A stretch of DNA of 64,000 bases from Alicyclobacillus tolerans (GCF_021739485.1 NZ_JAJFNK010000021.1:1-64000); one strand, 5' to 3'; numbered from the stretch's first letter, positions 25,976 to 35,219 are shown. Made by a program: numbers and translations. The notes: generated by a model from the sequence alone, not told the origin.

Positions 25976-26036
25976 TGCGATATGGGTCGTTGCCATTTGA
26001 CGTACGACTGGCAACCCTTGTTAGGACTGCAGTTTG

Positions 26037-27401
26037 TTAGGACTGCTGCTTGCCAAGCGCCGCGAAACTCTGTTCAAACGCGTCCAATGTGGACGCGAGC
26101 GCTTTGTCGTCGTGAGCGGTAGACATGGAAAAGCGGTTGTACGGTTTCGAAAATACGCCGTGTTTCATCAAAAGGAAATCCAAGTCTTTGCGCAACGTGC
26201 GGTGGCGGGCAGACATTTCGGCCGCGATCACGTCGGAAGGCTTGCTCATACGCCCGACCTCGTCACTTGGGAATACGACGTTGAAGATGGTTCCTTCGCC
26301 GACCGTTTGCACGGGCAACCCGTAATGAGCGCTGATCTGCTCGATGTTTTCTCGAAGCTGACGGGTGGTATCCAGCAACGTTTCGTATACGCCCGGCGTC
26401 TCTAAAAATTCGAGGGTGCGCAGGCCGGCTAAGAGGGAAACCGGGTTCCCGTTAAAGGTCCCGCTGTGAAAGACGACTTCATGGTTTGGCAGGTTGCGTT
26501 CCGGCGAAGCCAACTCCAGGATCTCCTGTCTGCCCCCGACAGCCCCAACCGGGAACCCTCCCCCTAAAACCTTGCCAAGAGCCGTCAAATCCGGCCGAAC
26601 TCCGTAAAACGCCTGAGCTCCGCCAAGCCGGATGCGAAAACCGGTTTTGACTTCGTCGAACAGCAGCACCATGCCGAGCTCCTGCGTGATCAGGCGAAGG
26701 CGTTGCATGAAATCGCGATCGACAGGGATATAACCGCTCTGGAAGGGTTCCACAACGACGACGCCAACCTCTTCCCGGTGTTGGCGCAATAAAGCTTCAC
26801 ACCGGTCGATGTCGTCAAACGGAAGAACCTCTGTGTGTTCGACGTAGTAGTCGGGCAAGGCCAAGGATTCGCTGGTTTTCGCAATGGGCCCGTCACTGGT
26901 AACCACGGGGTGAGTACTCACCAATACGTGTTCATGCCCTCCGTGGTAGTGGCCGGCGAACTTCGCGATTCCAGGGCGGCGAGTATAGGCCATTCCCAGC
27001 CGGATGGCTAGCAAAGTGGCTTCCAAACCGGAGTTGGTAAAACGGACTTGTTCAATACTGGGCACCAATGAACAAACCTTTTTGACCATGGCAGCTTCCA
27101 ACGGATAAGGCACGCCAAAGGAAGAGGTTCCGTAGGTTTCCCAGACGTCGGTTAAGGCTTGTTTCACAACAGGGTGGCCGTGCCCAAGAATCAGTGCCCC
27201 GAACGACAGCAAGTAGTCGACGTACTTGTGGCCATCGACATCCGTCATCCAAGCACCCGCCGCGCTGCGAAACGAAAGCGGGTAGGGGGCGTAGTACTTG
27301 ATGTTTCCCTGCACGCCGCCGGGAATGAGATTTTTTGCTTCGCTGTATGCCGCTTGAGAAGCCGGCGTTTCATGCAAATACTGGGTGATCTTTTCGGCCA
27401 T
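26037..27401 (-). CDS. Glutamate-1-semialdehyde aminomutase-family enzyme
   Basis: A 454-residue class III PLP enzyme. The PLP lysine lies in GKVLGGGFPVGAVGG (near residue 270), the metal/phosphate region is LLFDEVKTGFR, and FAGHYHGGHEHVL is typical of the aminomutase branch. True HemL converts glutamate-1-semialdehyde to 5-aminolevulinate. Here no other haem gene is nearby, so it may be a paralogue (GsaB-like) or an aminotransferase acting on another substrate. ATG 27401 is supported by AAAAGGAG 7 bases upstream. It is divergent from the acyl-CoA synthetase gene. Confidence 0.82.
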   Translation of the reverse strand: MAEKITQYLHETPASQAAYSEAKNLIPGGVQGNIKYYAPYPLSFRSAAGAWMTDVDGHKYVDYLLSFGALILGHGHPVVKQALTDVWETYGTSSFGVPYPLEAAMVKKVCSLVPSIEQVRFTNSGLEATLLAIRLGMAYTRRPGIAKFAGHYHGGHEHVLVSTHPVVTSDGPIAKTSESLALPDYYVEHTEVLPFDDIDRCEALLRQHREEVGVVVVEPFQSGYIPVDRDFMQRLRLITQELGMVLLFDEVKTGFRIRLGGAQAFYGVRPDLTALGKVLGGGFPVGAVGGRQEILELASPERNLPNHEVVFHSGTFNGNPVSLLAGLRTLEFLETPGVYETLLDTTRQLRENIEQISAHYGLPVQTVGEGTIFNVVFPSDEVGRMSKPSDVIAAEMSARHRTLRKDLDFLLMKHGVFSKPYNRFSMSTAHDDKALASTLDAFEQSFAALGKQQS

Positions 27402-27654
27402 CGCAGATTCTCCTTTTACCATGCTGGCTTTATTATGGCACGATGTGGCATCTGCGGGATGGGCATTGCTTGAACGTGGGCGCCAAAGCTGTTCCGGCTT
27501 GCATTTACCCGATGCTTCGCCGTCATCCGCTTTTTTTACACTCCAATCTGCATTGTAGAAATTTGATATTTGCGAAAAGTTGTTCTTCATAATACGATGG
27601 CTTCATAATAAAATGAATGTCCAAGTGGATTTACAAATCCCGGGGGTGACGCGT

Positions 27655-29625
27655 TTGTCCAATGAAAGCGCTCTCAATATGATTGAGTCCAGTAAGTCCA
27701 TTCAACCGCCGCAAAGCTATCGGGAAAAGTCGTACGTTCCTTCTGTCGAGAAGTACATGGACGCCTACGAAAAATCCATTTTGCATCCAGAACAGTTTTG
27801 GAACCACTTGGCGGACGAGTTGGTTTGGCATGAACGCAAAGAGACCGCGATTTCCGGGCAAATGCCGGATTTCGCCTTTTTCCCTGGGAGTCAGCTCAAC
27901 GTGTGCGAGAACTGCGTCGATCGTCACGCAAAAAACGCCGCAACCAGAAACAAAGTGGCGCTGTTTTTCGAGGGAGAAAACCATGAGCGAAAGGCTGTCA
28001 CGTACCTGCAGTTGTACGACGAAGTGCAGAAGTTCGCGAATGTACTCACCAGCCTCGGGCTGCAAAAGGGCGACGTTGTCAGTGTGTATATGCAAAACCT
28101 GATTGAAACCTATGTCGTCCTCCTAGCTTGCTTTAGGACGGGCATTATCTACAACACCGTGTTTGCGGGATTTTCTCCAGAGGCCCTGCGAGAGCGCATT
28201 GTGAGTTCCAATGCCAAAGCCGTCATCTGCAGCAACGGCAGCCTGCGTCGCGGAAAGGCTTTAAAATTGAAAGAGACCGTAGACGAGGCGCTCAAAGGGG
28301 TCGATTCCGTAGATCACGTCGTTGTTTACAACCGGCTGCCCAGCCTTGAGACGCCGATGACTCCGGGCCGCGATTTGGATTACGATGAGTTGATGGCCAA
28401 GCAACGGCCGGATTTCCCTCCGGTTGCTCTCGACGCCAACGATCCCGGCCTGCTCATTTTCACCAGCGGAACCAGCGGCAAGCCCAAGGGCATCGTCCAC
28501 GCAGGCGGAGGATTCTTGCTGGGGACATACGCCTATACAAAATACCAGTTGGACATCCGGCCTGAGGATGTGTATTGGAACACGGCGGACATCGGTTGGT
28601 TGACTTCCCACATCTTTGTACTCGTTGGGGGGCTGGCTCTTGGCGTGACGACGATTTTATACGAAGGAGCCATCGATTATCCGGTTGCTGGCCGTCTGTA
28701 CGAGGTGATTGAGCGGTACCGGGTCAACAAGTTGTTCTCAGCACCCACAGCGTACCGCATGATGATGAAGCACGGCGAAGAAGTGATTTCCAAGTACGAT
28801 TTGTCATCGCTCGAATTGCTGGTGTCGGTCGGTGAGCCGCTGAATCCGGAAGCCTGGCACTGGATTCGGCGCGTCGTCGGGCAAGGCAAAGTCCTCATCA
28901 ACAACACTTGGGGGCAAACGGAGACCGGAGGCACGCCCTTGGCTTCCCTGCCGGGTGCAACTCCGATGAAGCCAGGTTCCTGTGGAGTTCCGTTTTTCGG
29001 GCACCAACTGGAAGTCGTGGATGCCAAAGGGAACCCAGTCGCAGATGGGACCCCTGGGTACCTGGTCATCAAAAACGCATTTCCTTCGTTGGCTCGCGAC
29101 GTATACGGCGACAGACCCCGCTATCTCCGTTCCTACTTCTCGCAAGTTCCCGGCACGTACTTTACCGGAGACAGCGCCGTGCGCGACCAAGATGGGCAGT
29201 TTTGGGTGCTCGGCCGCGTTGACGACGTCATCAACGTATCCGGTCACCGCATCAGCACTATGGAGATGGAAAGTTCTTTAATTCAACACCCAGCCGTTGT
29301 AGAAGCGGCCGTCGTGGGGCAGCCCGACGAAGTGAAGGGCGCGGTCCCCATCGCGTTCGCAACCTTGGAAAAAGGCTATACTCCTTCTCCTGAACTGGAG
29401 GATTCACTCCGGCAGCAAATTGTTCGCGACATCGGCAGCTTTGCCCGGCCAGAAAAGGTATATTTTGTTGAAGCCATGCCAAAAACCAGATCGGGGAAGA
29501 TCATCCGGAGGATGTTGCGAGAAATCATTCGAGACGGTCAGGTTTCAGGCGATGTGACTGGACTCGAGGACCTCGATATTGTCGACAAACTGGTAGCGGA
29601 CATCACCAAAGAGACAGCCGGTTGA
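27655..29625 (+). CDS. acsA: Acetyl-CoA synthetase (AMP-forming)
   Basis: A 656-residue adenylate-forming ligase. An ACS N-terminal cap (SYVPSVEKYMDAYEKS, HPEQFW) is followed by the AMP-binding core with LLIFTSGTSGKPKGIVH (near residue 275), NNTWGQTETGG, and YFTGDSAVRDQDGQFWVLGRVDDVINVSGHR. The acetylation-type lysine motif is KTRSGKIIRR near the end. It activates acetate, or a similar short acid such as propionate, to its CoA thioester. TTG 27655 is preferred because GGGGGTGA lies 5 bases upstream; ATG 27613 has no Shine-Dalgarno. Its length then matches the family. Confidence 0.88.
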   Translation: MSNESALNMIESSKSIQPPQSYREKSYVPSVEKYMDAYEKSILHPEQFWNHLADELVWHERKETAISGQMPDFAFFPGSQLNVCENCVDRHAKNAATRNKVALFFEGENHERKAVTYLQLYDEVQKFANVLTSLGLQKGDVVSVYMQNLIETYVVLLACFRTGIIYNTVFAGFSPEALRERIVSSNAKAVICSNGSLRRGKALKLKETVDEALKGVDSVDHVVVYNRLPSLETPMTPGRDLDYDELMAKQRPDFPPVALDANDPGLLIFTSGTSGKPKGIVHAGGGFLLGTYAYTKYQLDIRPEDVYWNTADIGWLTSHIFVLVGGLALGVTTILYEGAIDYPVAGRLYEVIERYRVNKLFSAPTAYRMMMKHGEEVISKYDLSSLELLVSVGEPLNPEAWHWIRRVVGQGKVLINNTWGQTETGGTPLASLPGATPMKPGSCGVPFFGHQLEVVDAKGNPVADGTPGYLVIKNAFPSLARDVYGDRPRYLRSYFSQVPGTYFTGDSAVRDQDGQFWVLGRVDDVINVSGHRISTMEMESSLIQHPAVVEAAVVGQPDEVKGAVPIAFATLEKGYTPSPELEDSLRQQIVRDIGSFARPEKVYFVEAMPKTRSGKIIRRMLREIIRDGQVSGDVTGLEDLDIVDKLVADITKETAG

Positions 29626-29640
29626 ACCAAGCGTTTAGTG

Positions 29641-29669
29641 TTGACTAGGTTTGGCAATTTTGCCATACT
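29641..29669 (+). promoter_or_regulatory. Sigma-A-type promoter of the ComFB-like gene
   Basis: TTGACT and CATACT separated by 17 bases, about 30 bases ahead of the ATG at 29699. Confidence 0.55.
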
Positions 29670-29698
29670 CACGAGGGTGCGATGAAGGGGGAAGAACC

Positions 29699-29983
29699 AT
29701 GGCATTGCACAATGTGACGGAAGAGTTGGTCAAGAGCCTGTTCGCGAATGAATTTCTGGAGCGGCGCAAGCTCGAGTGCTCCTGTCAACAGTGTAAAGAC
29801 GACATTTTGGCGATCGCGTTGAACCGTTTGCCTCCACGTTACGTCGTGACGGAACAGGGGGGTGCGTACGTCAAGGCCCAATATCTTGAACGTCAGCTGC
29901 AGTTAGACATCGTTCGAGAATTGGAGATGGCATCCGAACAGGTGGCCAAACACCCTCGCCACAGCGTCGAGATGAAAGGTTAG
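29699..29983 (+). CDS. ComFB-family late competence protein
   Basis: A 94-residue protein with the ComFB pattern: an N-terminal helix (NVTEELVKSLFANEFL), LECSCQQCKDDILAIALNRLPPRYV with the paired cysteines, and a polar C-terminal helix. ComFB of B. subtilis is encoded in the comF operon but is not strictly needed for DNA uptake. Here it is detached from comFA/comFC. ATG at 29699 follows GGGGGAAG. It is immediately upstream of tadA and may share its transcript. Confidence 0.82.
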   Translation: MALHNVTEELVKSLFANEFLERRKLECSCQQCKDDILAIALNRLPPRYVVTEQGGAYVKAQYLERQLQLDIVRELEMASEQVAKHPRHSVEMKG

Positions 29984-30006
29984 GGGGAGGCACTACGCAA
30001 GAGCAA

Positions 30007-30483
30007 GTGGAGCAGCAGGAAAGCTTTATGAGGATGGCTCTCGCTCAGGCACGTCTCGCGGCCAGTCAGGGGGAAGTCCCGATTGGAGCAGTCGTGGTGT
30101 ACAACGGTCAGGTCGTATCCGCAGCTCACAATCAGCGCGAGACGTGGAAAGACCCGACGGCTCACGCCGAGATCATCGCGATTTCTGAGGCGAGCCGCAG
30201 ATTGGGCGGGTGGCGCTTGACCGAATGCGACTTATATGTAACACTGGAACCCTGTCCGATGTGCGCCGGCGCGATTATGCTTTCGCGAATCCAGCACCTC
30301 GTATACGGCGCTTCGGACGCGAAGGGCGGTGCGGTGGAATCCAAAACCGAGCTGCTCAAATCCGGATTGTGGAATCATCAACCAAAGATTACTGCTGGCA
30401 TTTTGGCGGACGAGTGTGGTATGATACTAAAGGATTTTTTCCGCGCCATACGCGCGCTTGAAACGACACGGAGAGATGTCTGA
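30007..30483 (+). CDS. tadA: tRNA-specific adenosine deaminase TadA
   Basis: A 158-residue deaminase that converts A34 to inosine in tRNA-Arg(ACG). The zinc site is complete: His and catalytic Glu in THAEIIA (near residue 55), plus TLEPCPMCAGAI (near 85). GTG 30007 gives an N terminus that aligns with B. subtilis TadA (ESFMRMALAQAR), although the nearest strong GGGGGAGG lies 17 bases upstream; an internal ATG at 30028 is an alternative. The last 14 bases including the stop lie inside the downstream tRNA-Ser gene. Confidence 0.92.
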   Translation: MEQQESFMRMALAQARLAASQGEVPIGAVVVYNGQVVSAAHNQRETWKDPTAHAEIIAISEASRRLGGWRLTECDLYVTLEPCPMCAGAIMLSRIQHLVYGASDAKGGAVESKTELLKSGLWNHQPKITAGILADECGMILKDFFRAIRALETTRRDV

Positions 30484-30559
30484 GTGGTCGAAAGAGCTCG
30501 CCTCGAAAGCGAGTAGCCCTGCAAGGGGCTCGTGGGTTCGAATCCCACTCTCTCCGCCA
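30470..30559 (+). tRNA. tRNA-Ser (CGA)
   Basis: Acceptor stem GGAGAGA/TCTCTCC, discriminator G and an encoded CCA. The anticodon stem CTCGC/GCGAG has loop CTCGAAA, giving CGA. A long variable arm (TAGCCCTGCAAGGGGCT) is present, as expected for serine. It begins 14 bases before the tadA stop codon ends, and the SRP RNA follows after 14 bases. Confidence 0.95.
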
Positions 30560-30573
30560 TCCATTGCATCCTG

Positions 30574-30701
30574 CGACCAAGGACCGAGCTTGGTCCTACG
30601 CGACAAGAACTCCCGAACCGTGTCAGGTCCTGACGGAAGCAGCACTAAGAGAGACCTCTTGGGCGCCGTAGGGCAACCTGGCTTGGTTCTTGGTCGGAAG
30701 A
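30574..30701 (+). ncRNA. ffs: SRP RNA, small (4.5S-like) type
   Basis: The universally conserved helix 8 is present: GTGTCAGGTCC, a TGAC tetraloop, then GGAAGCAGCAC at about 30620-30645. The 5' arm 30574-30589 pairs with 30681-30696 over 16 bp (two G-U), and CCTACG/CGTAGG forms an inner helix. Together they give a rod of about 125 bases, like the E. coli 4.5S RNA. In B. subtilis the RNA at this position (between tadA/tRNA-Ser and dnaX) is about 270 bases with an Alu domain. Here the upstream tRNA ends 14 bases before the rod, leaving no room for one. It is the RNA partner of Ffh in protein targeting. Confidence 0.9.
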
Positions 30702-30747
30702 TTGCAGATGGGTTGTTGTTGTTCATTCTCAATTTCCTTGTATCGGC

Positions 30748-30771
30748 ACCGGCTGAGGCCGGTTTTTTTTG
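30748..30771 (+). terminator. Terminator of the SRP RNA transcript
   Basis: ACCGGC / GCCGGT with loop TGAG followed by eight T residues. Confidence 0.9.
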
Positions 30772-30914
30772 TTTTCGTGCCGTTTTTTGCGCTGCAGGCA
30801 GAGGTTTTTTTGTCATCGAGTGTCGGATTGACAGAGCTTTTGTCACCCGGCAGGAACTTTAAAAGCGTCCGCGAATTACCCCCAAAAGCAAGCCAAATAA
30901 TGGGGGTCTTAAGC

Positions 30915-32000
30915 ATGACTACTCAGCCGGTAGATGCAGCAGGTCAGCATGCAGCCAATTGGCCAGGATTGGAGTGGCTCAACTCAGGCGTTTTTTTTAT
31001 CAGTAAGTCTCTGCAGATTACCTTGTATAATGCACAGGCTTGCCGATTGCTGGACACGACAATCCCTGCCGGTCAGACGGTCGCAATGGAAGCTTGTTTG
31101 AACAGCGACAGTGAAGAGTATCAAATGCTTCAGACGATGGTCTCCATGTGGAGAGAATACCGCGATTTCGTCGTGACGTGGGAAACGGACGGCCGAACGC
31201 GTCACGTACTACTGGACTCGTATAAAGCAATAGACGACGCTGGAAATTTGCTCGGCATGCACGTGGTGATGAAGGACCTGGGGAATTTCATGACACTGGA
31301 TCAACAAATGCAAAAGACCGACAAATTGGCCACCGTCGGCAAGGTAGCTGCCGGAGTTGCGCACGAGATTCGAAACCCGCTGACGACGGTAAAAGGTTTT
31401 TTGCAAATGTTTGAACGGCGCTTTGCGCAGCAAAACCGCAGTGACGAATTGGATTATGTCAAAGTCATGCTAGAAGAGATTGGCAGTGTAGAAAACCTTG
31501 TCAGTGAGCTGTTATTTCTGTCGAAACCGCAAAAAGTCGCCCGGTCCGCCTGTTCCATGGGCCGACTCATCGAAGAAGTGGGCCAGACGGTCAAACAACA
31601 AGCAGAGGCGCGAAAGATCGAGTGCAGTTGTACCGTCGACTCTTTGCCGGATTTAGTCGTAGATGAGGCGCTCATCAAGCAGGCTCTTTTACATTTGACC
31701 GATAACGCCTTAGAGGCCATGGAAGCCGGGGGCGCACTTCGGATCCATGCTTACACAGCGGGAGGGTGGCTGAAGATCGACATCTCCGATACCGGTCCTG
31801 GCATCCCCTACTACTTAATGGACAAGATTTTTGACGCGTTTTTCACGACCAAAGAGCATGGAGCCGGCCTAGGGTTGCCCATTTGCCAACGCATTATTGC
31901 CGATCACGGCGGGGAGATCCGGGTTTCATCCAAGGGCTTTGGCACGACGTTTTCAATGAGTCTTCCAGTCCAACAGTCTTTAGGCGCGCTTTCCGGATAA
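30915..32000 (+). CDS. PAS-containing sensor histidine kinase (sporulation-kinase-like)
   Basis: A 361-residue soluble kinase. A PAS-like sensor region (about residues 15-125; GVFFISKSLQITLYNAQA) is followed by HisKA with the phospho-acceptor His in AGVAHEIRNPLTTVKGFLQ (near residue 150) and HATPase motifs TDNALEAMEAGG, DTGPGIP and GAGLGLPICQRII. The HEIRNPLT-VKGFLQ signature is typical of Bacillus sporulation kinases (KinA-E) that feed Spo0F. No response regulator is adjacent, which also fits an orphan phosphorelay kinase. ATG 30915 follows GGGGGT at 7 bases; the longer frame back to 30690 runs through the SRP RNA and is not coding. Confidence 0.87.
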   Translation: MTTQPVDAAGQHAANWPGLEWLNSGVFFISKSLQITLYNAQACRLLDTTIPAGQTVAMEACLNSDSEEYQMLQTMVSMWREYRDFVVTWETDGRTRHVLLDSYKAIDDAGNLLGMHVVMKDLGNFMTLDQQMQKTDKLATVGKVAAGVAHEIRNPLTTVKGFLQMFERRFAQQNRSDELDYVKVMLEEIGSVENLVSELLFLSKPQKVARSACSMGRLIEEVGQTVKQQAEARKIECSCTVDSLPDLVVDEALIKQALLHLTDNALEAMEAGGALRIHAYTAGGWLKIDISDTGPGIPYYLMDKIFDAFFTTKEHGAGLGLPICQRIIADHGGEIRVSSKGFGTTFSMSLPVQQSLGALSG

Positions 32001-32057
32001 TTTCGCATTTGTTCCCCTTGTTTCCCTGTGTTACTTTAAAGGGAAGGAGGGGCTAAG

Positions 32058-33794
32058 GTGTCATACCAAGCTTTATACCGTTCGTGGCGGCCGCAAACCT
32101 TTGCCGATCTCGTCGGCCAGCCCCACGTTAAACGCACGTTGATGCATGCCATTTTGCGCGGACAGGTCGCCCATGCTTATTTGTTTAGCGGACCGCGCGG
32201 AACGGGAAAAACCAGCACAGCCAAAATCCTCGCCCGGGCAGTCAACTGTCCCCATCGACAAGGCGCAGAACCGTGCAACGAGTGCGCATCCTGCCGGAGC
32301 ATCGCGGCTGGAACAAACGTCGATGTCGAGGAAATTGACGCGGCCTCCAACCGCGGCGTTGACGAAATTCGGCAGCTGCGGGAAAAGGTGCAGTATGCAC
32401 CGACCGGGATCGACCGCAAAGTTTACATTATTGACGAAGTACACATGCTGACCCCCGAGGCATTCAACGCCTTGCTCAAGACTTTGGAAGAACCTCCTTC
32501 TCATACCTTGTTTGTGCTGGCTACGACAGAACCGCATAAGATCCCTGGAACCATCCTGTCGCGCTGTCAGCGCTTTGATTTTCGGCGCATTGGCGAAGAA
32601 GTCATTGTCGAGCGTTTAAAGGAGATTTGTCTAGCTAAAGAGTGGCAGTGGGAAGACGAGGCACTGCTTAAAATTGCCGCTGCTGCAGACGGAGGTATGC
32701 GCGACGCGCTCGGTTTGTTGGAACAGACTGCGGCTTTTTCAGAAGGAACCATCAGTGCCGAAAACGCGGCTCACGTGGTGGGAGGAGTTCAGTCTTCGGC
32801 ATTGCTCCAACTGGTTCGGGCACTTTTAGACAGGCAATTGCTGCCGGCTATGAACCTTTTGATGGACTGGTATGCTGCCGGCAAAGACAGTTCCCGGATT
32901 GTTTCCGAATTGTTGCAACTGATGCGGGATTTGTTTATTGTCAAGCTATCTGCGCACGACCTTGGCAAAGTACCTGCATTTCAACAAGGCTACTTGGAAG
33001 TTGCAAAGGACTGTCCAGCGGATTGGCTGATGGAATCCATGAGGCAACTAGGGGAAGTGTACACGAACCTGCGCTACGTGGACCAACCGCGGTTGGCGCT
33101 GGAAGCGGCGCTTTTCCGCCTCGTACCCAGTGAGGCCCGGCCGGAAAATCCACCTGCAGAGGCGGTGAATCGGCGGCACAGCAACAAGGCACAAGTGTCG
33201 CCCCGCGACGCTGGAGATGCTTTAGTCTCCACCGAGGCGGAACCGCAAGGTCAACTGGAGAACGTCCAGCCTGCGGAGCCGCAGGTTTCTGGACCCGCGC
33301 AGTCTGCCTTTGACGATGCCGACGCTCGGACAACTGCGAATTTGCCGAAAAGGACCGGGACCCGGAATTCAGCAAAGCGGAAAATGGAAGTTCTTAAACA
33401 GCTTCACGAGCGGGCCCGGCCAGATGTCCTGCAAGCTGCGCTTGACCGCTGGAACGATGTTTTGGACGATGTACGCGGACAACGGATCCAGACGCACGCG
33501 TGGTTGATGAACGGCACAGCCGTACTCGCGACTGAAAACGCGCTGGTCTTGTCTTTTTCCAGCCGGATACATCGCGACGCAGTGATGAAACCGGACGAGC
33601 GAGCGGCGATTGAAGAATCTCTAAACAGGGTATTGGGCAGACCGATGCAGATTATGGCCTTGCTGCACAGCGACTGGGAGACGTATAACCAGGGCAGCCC
33701 AGGCGGCGAATCTGTGAAGCCTGAGACGGATTTAGCCCAACGCGCAATGGCGTTATTCGGCAGGGAGATCGTAGAAATTCGAGACGGAGAGTGA
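32058..33794 (+). CDS. dnaX: DNA polymerase III gamma/tau subunit
   Basis: A 578-residue clamp-loader subunit. Walker A GPRGTGKTST (Lys51), a zinc module (CPHRQGAEPCNECASC), Walker B VYIIDEVHML, and sensor 1 LATTEPHKIPGTILSRCQRF are all present. Domain III and a C-terminal tau-like extension follow; the stretch at about residues 365-450 is Pro/Ala/Glu-rich linker. It loads the beta clamp and couples the replisome to DnaB helicase. GTG follows AAGGAGG at 7 bases. It starts the dnaX-ebfC-recR operon. Confidence 0.95.
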   Translation: MSYQALYRSWRPQTFADLVGQPHVKRTLMHAILRGQVAHAYLFSGPRGTGKTSTAKILARAVNCPHRQGAEPCNECASCRSIAAGTNVDVEEIDAASNRGVDEIRQLREKVQYAPTGIDRKVYIIDEVHMLTPEAFNALLKTLEEPPSHTLFVLATTEPHKIPGTILSRCQRFDFRRIGEEVIVERLKEICLAKEWQWEDEALLKIAAAADGGMRDALGLLEQTAAFSEGTISAENAAHVVGGVQSSALLQLVRALLDRQLLPAMNLLMDWYAAGKDSSRIVSELLQLMRDLFIVKLSAHDLGKVPAFQQGYLEVAKDCPADWLMESMRQLGEVYTNLRYVDQPRLALEAALFRLVPSEARPENPPAEAVNRRHSNKAQVSPRDAGDALVSTEAEPQGQLENVQPAEPQVSGPAQSAFDDADARTTANLPKRTGTRNSAKRKMEVLKQLHERARPDVLQAALDRWNDVLDDVRGQRIQTHAWLMNGTAVLATENALVLSFSSRIHRDAVMKPDERAAIEESLNRVLGRPMQIMALLHSDWETYNQGSPGGESVKPETDLAQRAMALFGREIVEIRDGE

Positions 33795-33800
33795 ACCCTT

Positions 33801-34112
33801 GTGAAAAATATGAACCAACTTATGAGACAAGCCAAAAAAATGCAGGAGGAACTGACCAAGGCCCAGGAAGAACTGGCTCAGCGCACGATTGAGGGCAGTG
33901 CCGGAGGCGGTGCAGTGAAGGTCAAGGTCTCTGGGCAAAAGGAGATTCTCGGGATTGAAATCGACAAAGAAGTCGTCAATCCGGAGGAAGTAGAAATGCT
34001 TCAGGACTTGATTGTTGCGGCCCTTCAAGACGCGTTGAAACAAGTCGACGATATGACGTCGTCGGAACTCGGGAAGTACACTCGCGGGTTGAACATACCG
34101 GGTTTGTTCTAA
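33801..34112 (+). CDS. ebfC: Nucleoid-associated protein EbfC/YaaK
   Basis: A 103-residue YbaB/EbfC-family protein: an N-terminal helix rich in Met, Lys and Gln (MNQLMRQAKKMQEELTKAQ), then the family core VKVKVSGQKEILGIEIDKEVV and a C-terminal GLNIPG. It is a dimeric DNA-binding protein almost always encoded between dnaX and recR, as here. GTG follows GGAGAGTGA. It lies 6 bases after dnaX and 3 before recR. Confidence 0.94.
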   Translation: MKNMNQLMRQAKKMQEELTKAQEELAQRTIEGSAGGGAVKVKVSGQKEILGIEIDKEVVNPEEVEMLQDLIVAALQDALKQVDDMTSSELGKYTRGLNIPGLF

Positions 34113-34115
34113 ACC

Positions 34116-34715
34116 ATGTGGGGATATCCAGAGCCAATCACCCGCCTGATTGAGCAGTTTATGAAACTGCCCGGAATTGGGCCGAAGACGGCTCAGCGCT
34201 TGGCTTTTCACGTGCTTACGATGACCCAGCAGGATGTCACTGAGTTTGCGCGCGCGCTGGAGGACGTCAAAACCAAATTGACCGAATGCACCGTTTGCTG
34301 CAACATCACCGATCGCAACCCGTGTTCCATTTGTGCGGATTCTTCCCGCGAAGACTCGGTGTTGTGCGTGGTCCAGGACAGTAAAGACGTTGCTGCGATG
34401 GAGAGGACCCACGAATTTAATGGGAAATACCACGTTTTACACGGGGCCATTTCCCCCATGGAAGGGATTGGACCCAACGACATCCGGATTCGGGAATTAG
34501 TGACGCGCATTGGCAGCACAGATGTCAAAGAAGTCATCGTCGCGACGAATCCCAACGTCGAAGGGGAGGCTACGGCAATGTACATTTCACGATTGCTCAA
34601 GCCGTTTTCTCTCTCCGTCACGCGCATCGCACACGGACTGCCTGTAGGCGGAGATTTGGAGTACGCCGACGAAGTGACCTTGGCGAAGGCATTGGAAGGC
34701 CGCCGTCAAATTTAG
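34116..34715 (+). CDS. recR: Recombination protein RecR
   Basis: A 199-residue protein. The HhH region is [14 protein letters not shown] (near residue 16), the Cys4 zinc finger [16 protein letters not shown] (near 57), the Toprim domain starts at [15 protein letters not shown], and the [17 protein letters not shown] terminus is typical. It acts with RecO/RecF to load RecA in repair of gapped DNA. The MWGYPEPI N terminus aligns with other RecR proteins. It ends the dnaX operon at a strong terminator. Confidence 0.95.
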   Translation: MWGYPEPITRLIEQFMKLPGIGPKTAQRLAFHVLTMTQQDVTEFARALEDVKTKLTECTVCCNITDRNPCSICADSSREDSVLCVVQDSKDVAAMERTHEFNGKYHVLHGAISPMEGIGPNDIRIRELVTRIGSTDVKEVIVATNPNVEGEATAMYISRLLKPFSLSVTRIAHGLPVGGDLEYADEVTLAKALEGRRQI

Positions 34716-34753
34716 AACTACGCTGTCTTATGGGATGAATTTTTGATGGATAC

Positions 34754-34796
34754 AGGGTCTTTCGCATTTTTTGCGGAAGACCCTTTGTTGTTGTCA
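34754..34796 (+). terminator. Terminator of the dnaX-ebfC-recR operon
   Basis: Stem AGGGTCTTTCGCA / TGCGGAAGACCCT (one G-T) with a 5-base loop and the tail TTGTTGTTG. Confidence 0.85.
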
Positions 34797-34853
34797 TATT
34801 CCCCCTATAGCTCGTCTATGATCTATTAACCAATGACGGGAGGGTGAGGGAGC

Positions 34854-35168
34854 ATGTCGCAGCAGAATCCTTTGCAACAGCGAAATCACAGTAACGCCCT
34901 CGGCGTATACAGTGCGGTCACTGTATCGTTTACGGATACATCCGAGGTGGACGTTGAAATCTTTCTTGAGGAGTTGCGTCAATCGAAACGGGAAGTGGAG
35001 ATAGCGAGGAAGCAGTTTGACCTCGTCAGCGACCCTTTGTTGATAGACCATGCCATCTTTCGCCTGGGAGCGGCCGAAAAACAGTTGGGTTACTTGTACC
35101 AGATGGCGCGAAAGATGAATATCGTCATCGATGACAACGACTATGAGTACGACCGCGAGCGCACATAG
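34854..35168 (+). CDS. yaaL: YaaL-like DUF2508 protein
   Basis: A 104-residue, mostly helical, acidic protein. Its core (VDVEIFLEELRQSKREVEIARKQFD through AAEKQLGYLYQMARK) matches the DUF2508/YaaL family, which sits between recR and bofA in Bacilli as here. The function is unknown. ATG follows GGGAGGGTGAGGG. The N-terminal 30 residues are polar and poorly conserved. Confidence 0.85.
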   Translation: MSQQNPLQQRNHSNALGVYSAVTVSFTDTSEVDVEIFLEELRQSKREVEIARKQFDLVSDPLLIDHAIFRLGAAEKQLGYLYQMARKMNIVIDDNDYEYDRERT

Positions 35169-35219
35169 GTCGCAATAGCGTCAGCGAACCGTCGCAGGCT
35201 GCTAGACTTACTTGAGTAC

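Noticed and set aside
30690..30914. N-terminal extension of the sensor kinase
   Set aside because: The upstream frame crosses the SRP RNA and its terminator; the ATG at 30915 has a proper Shine-Dalgarno.
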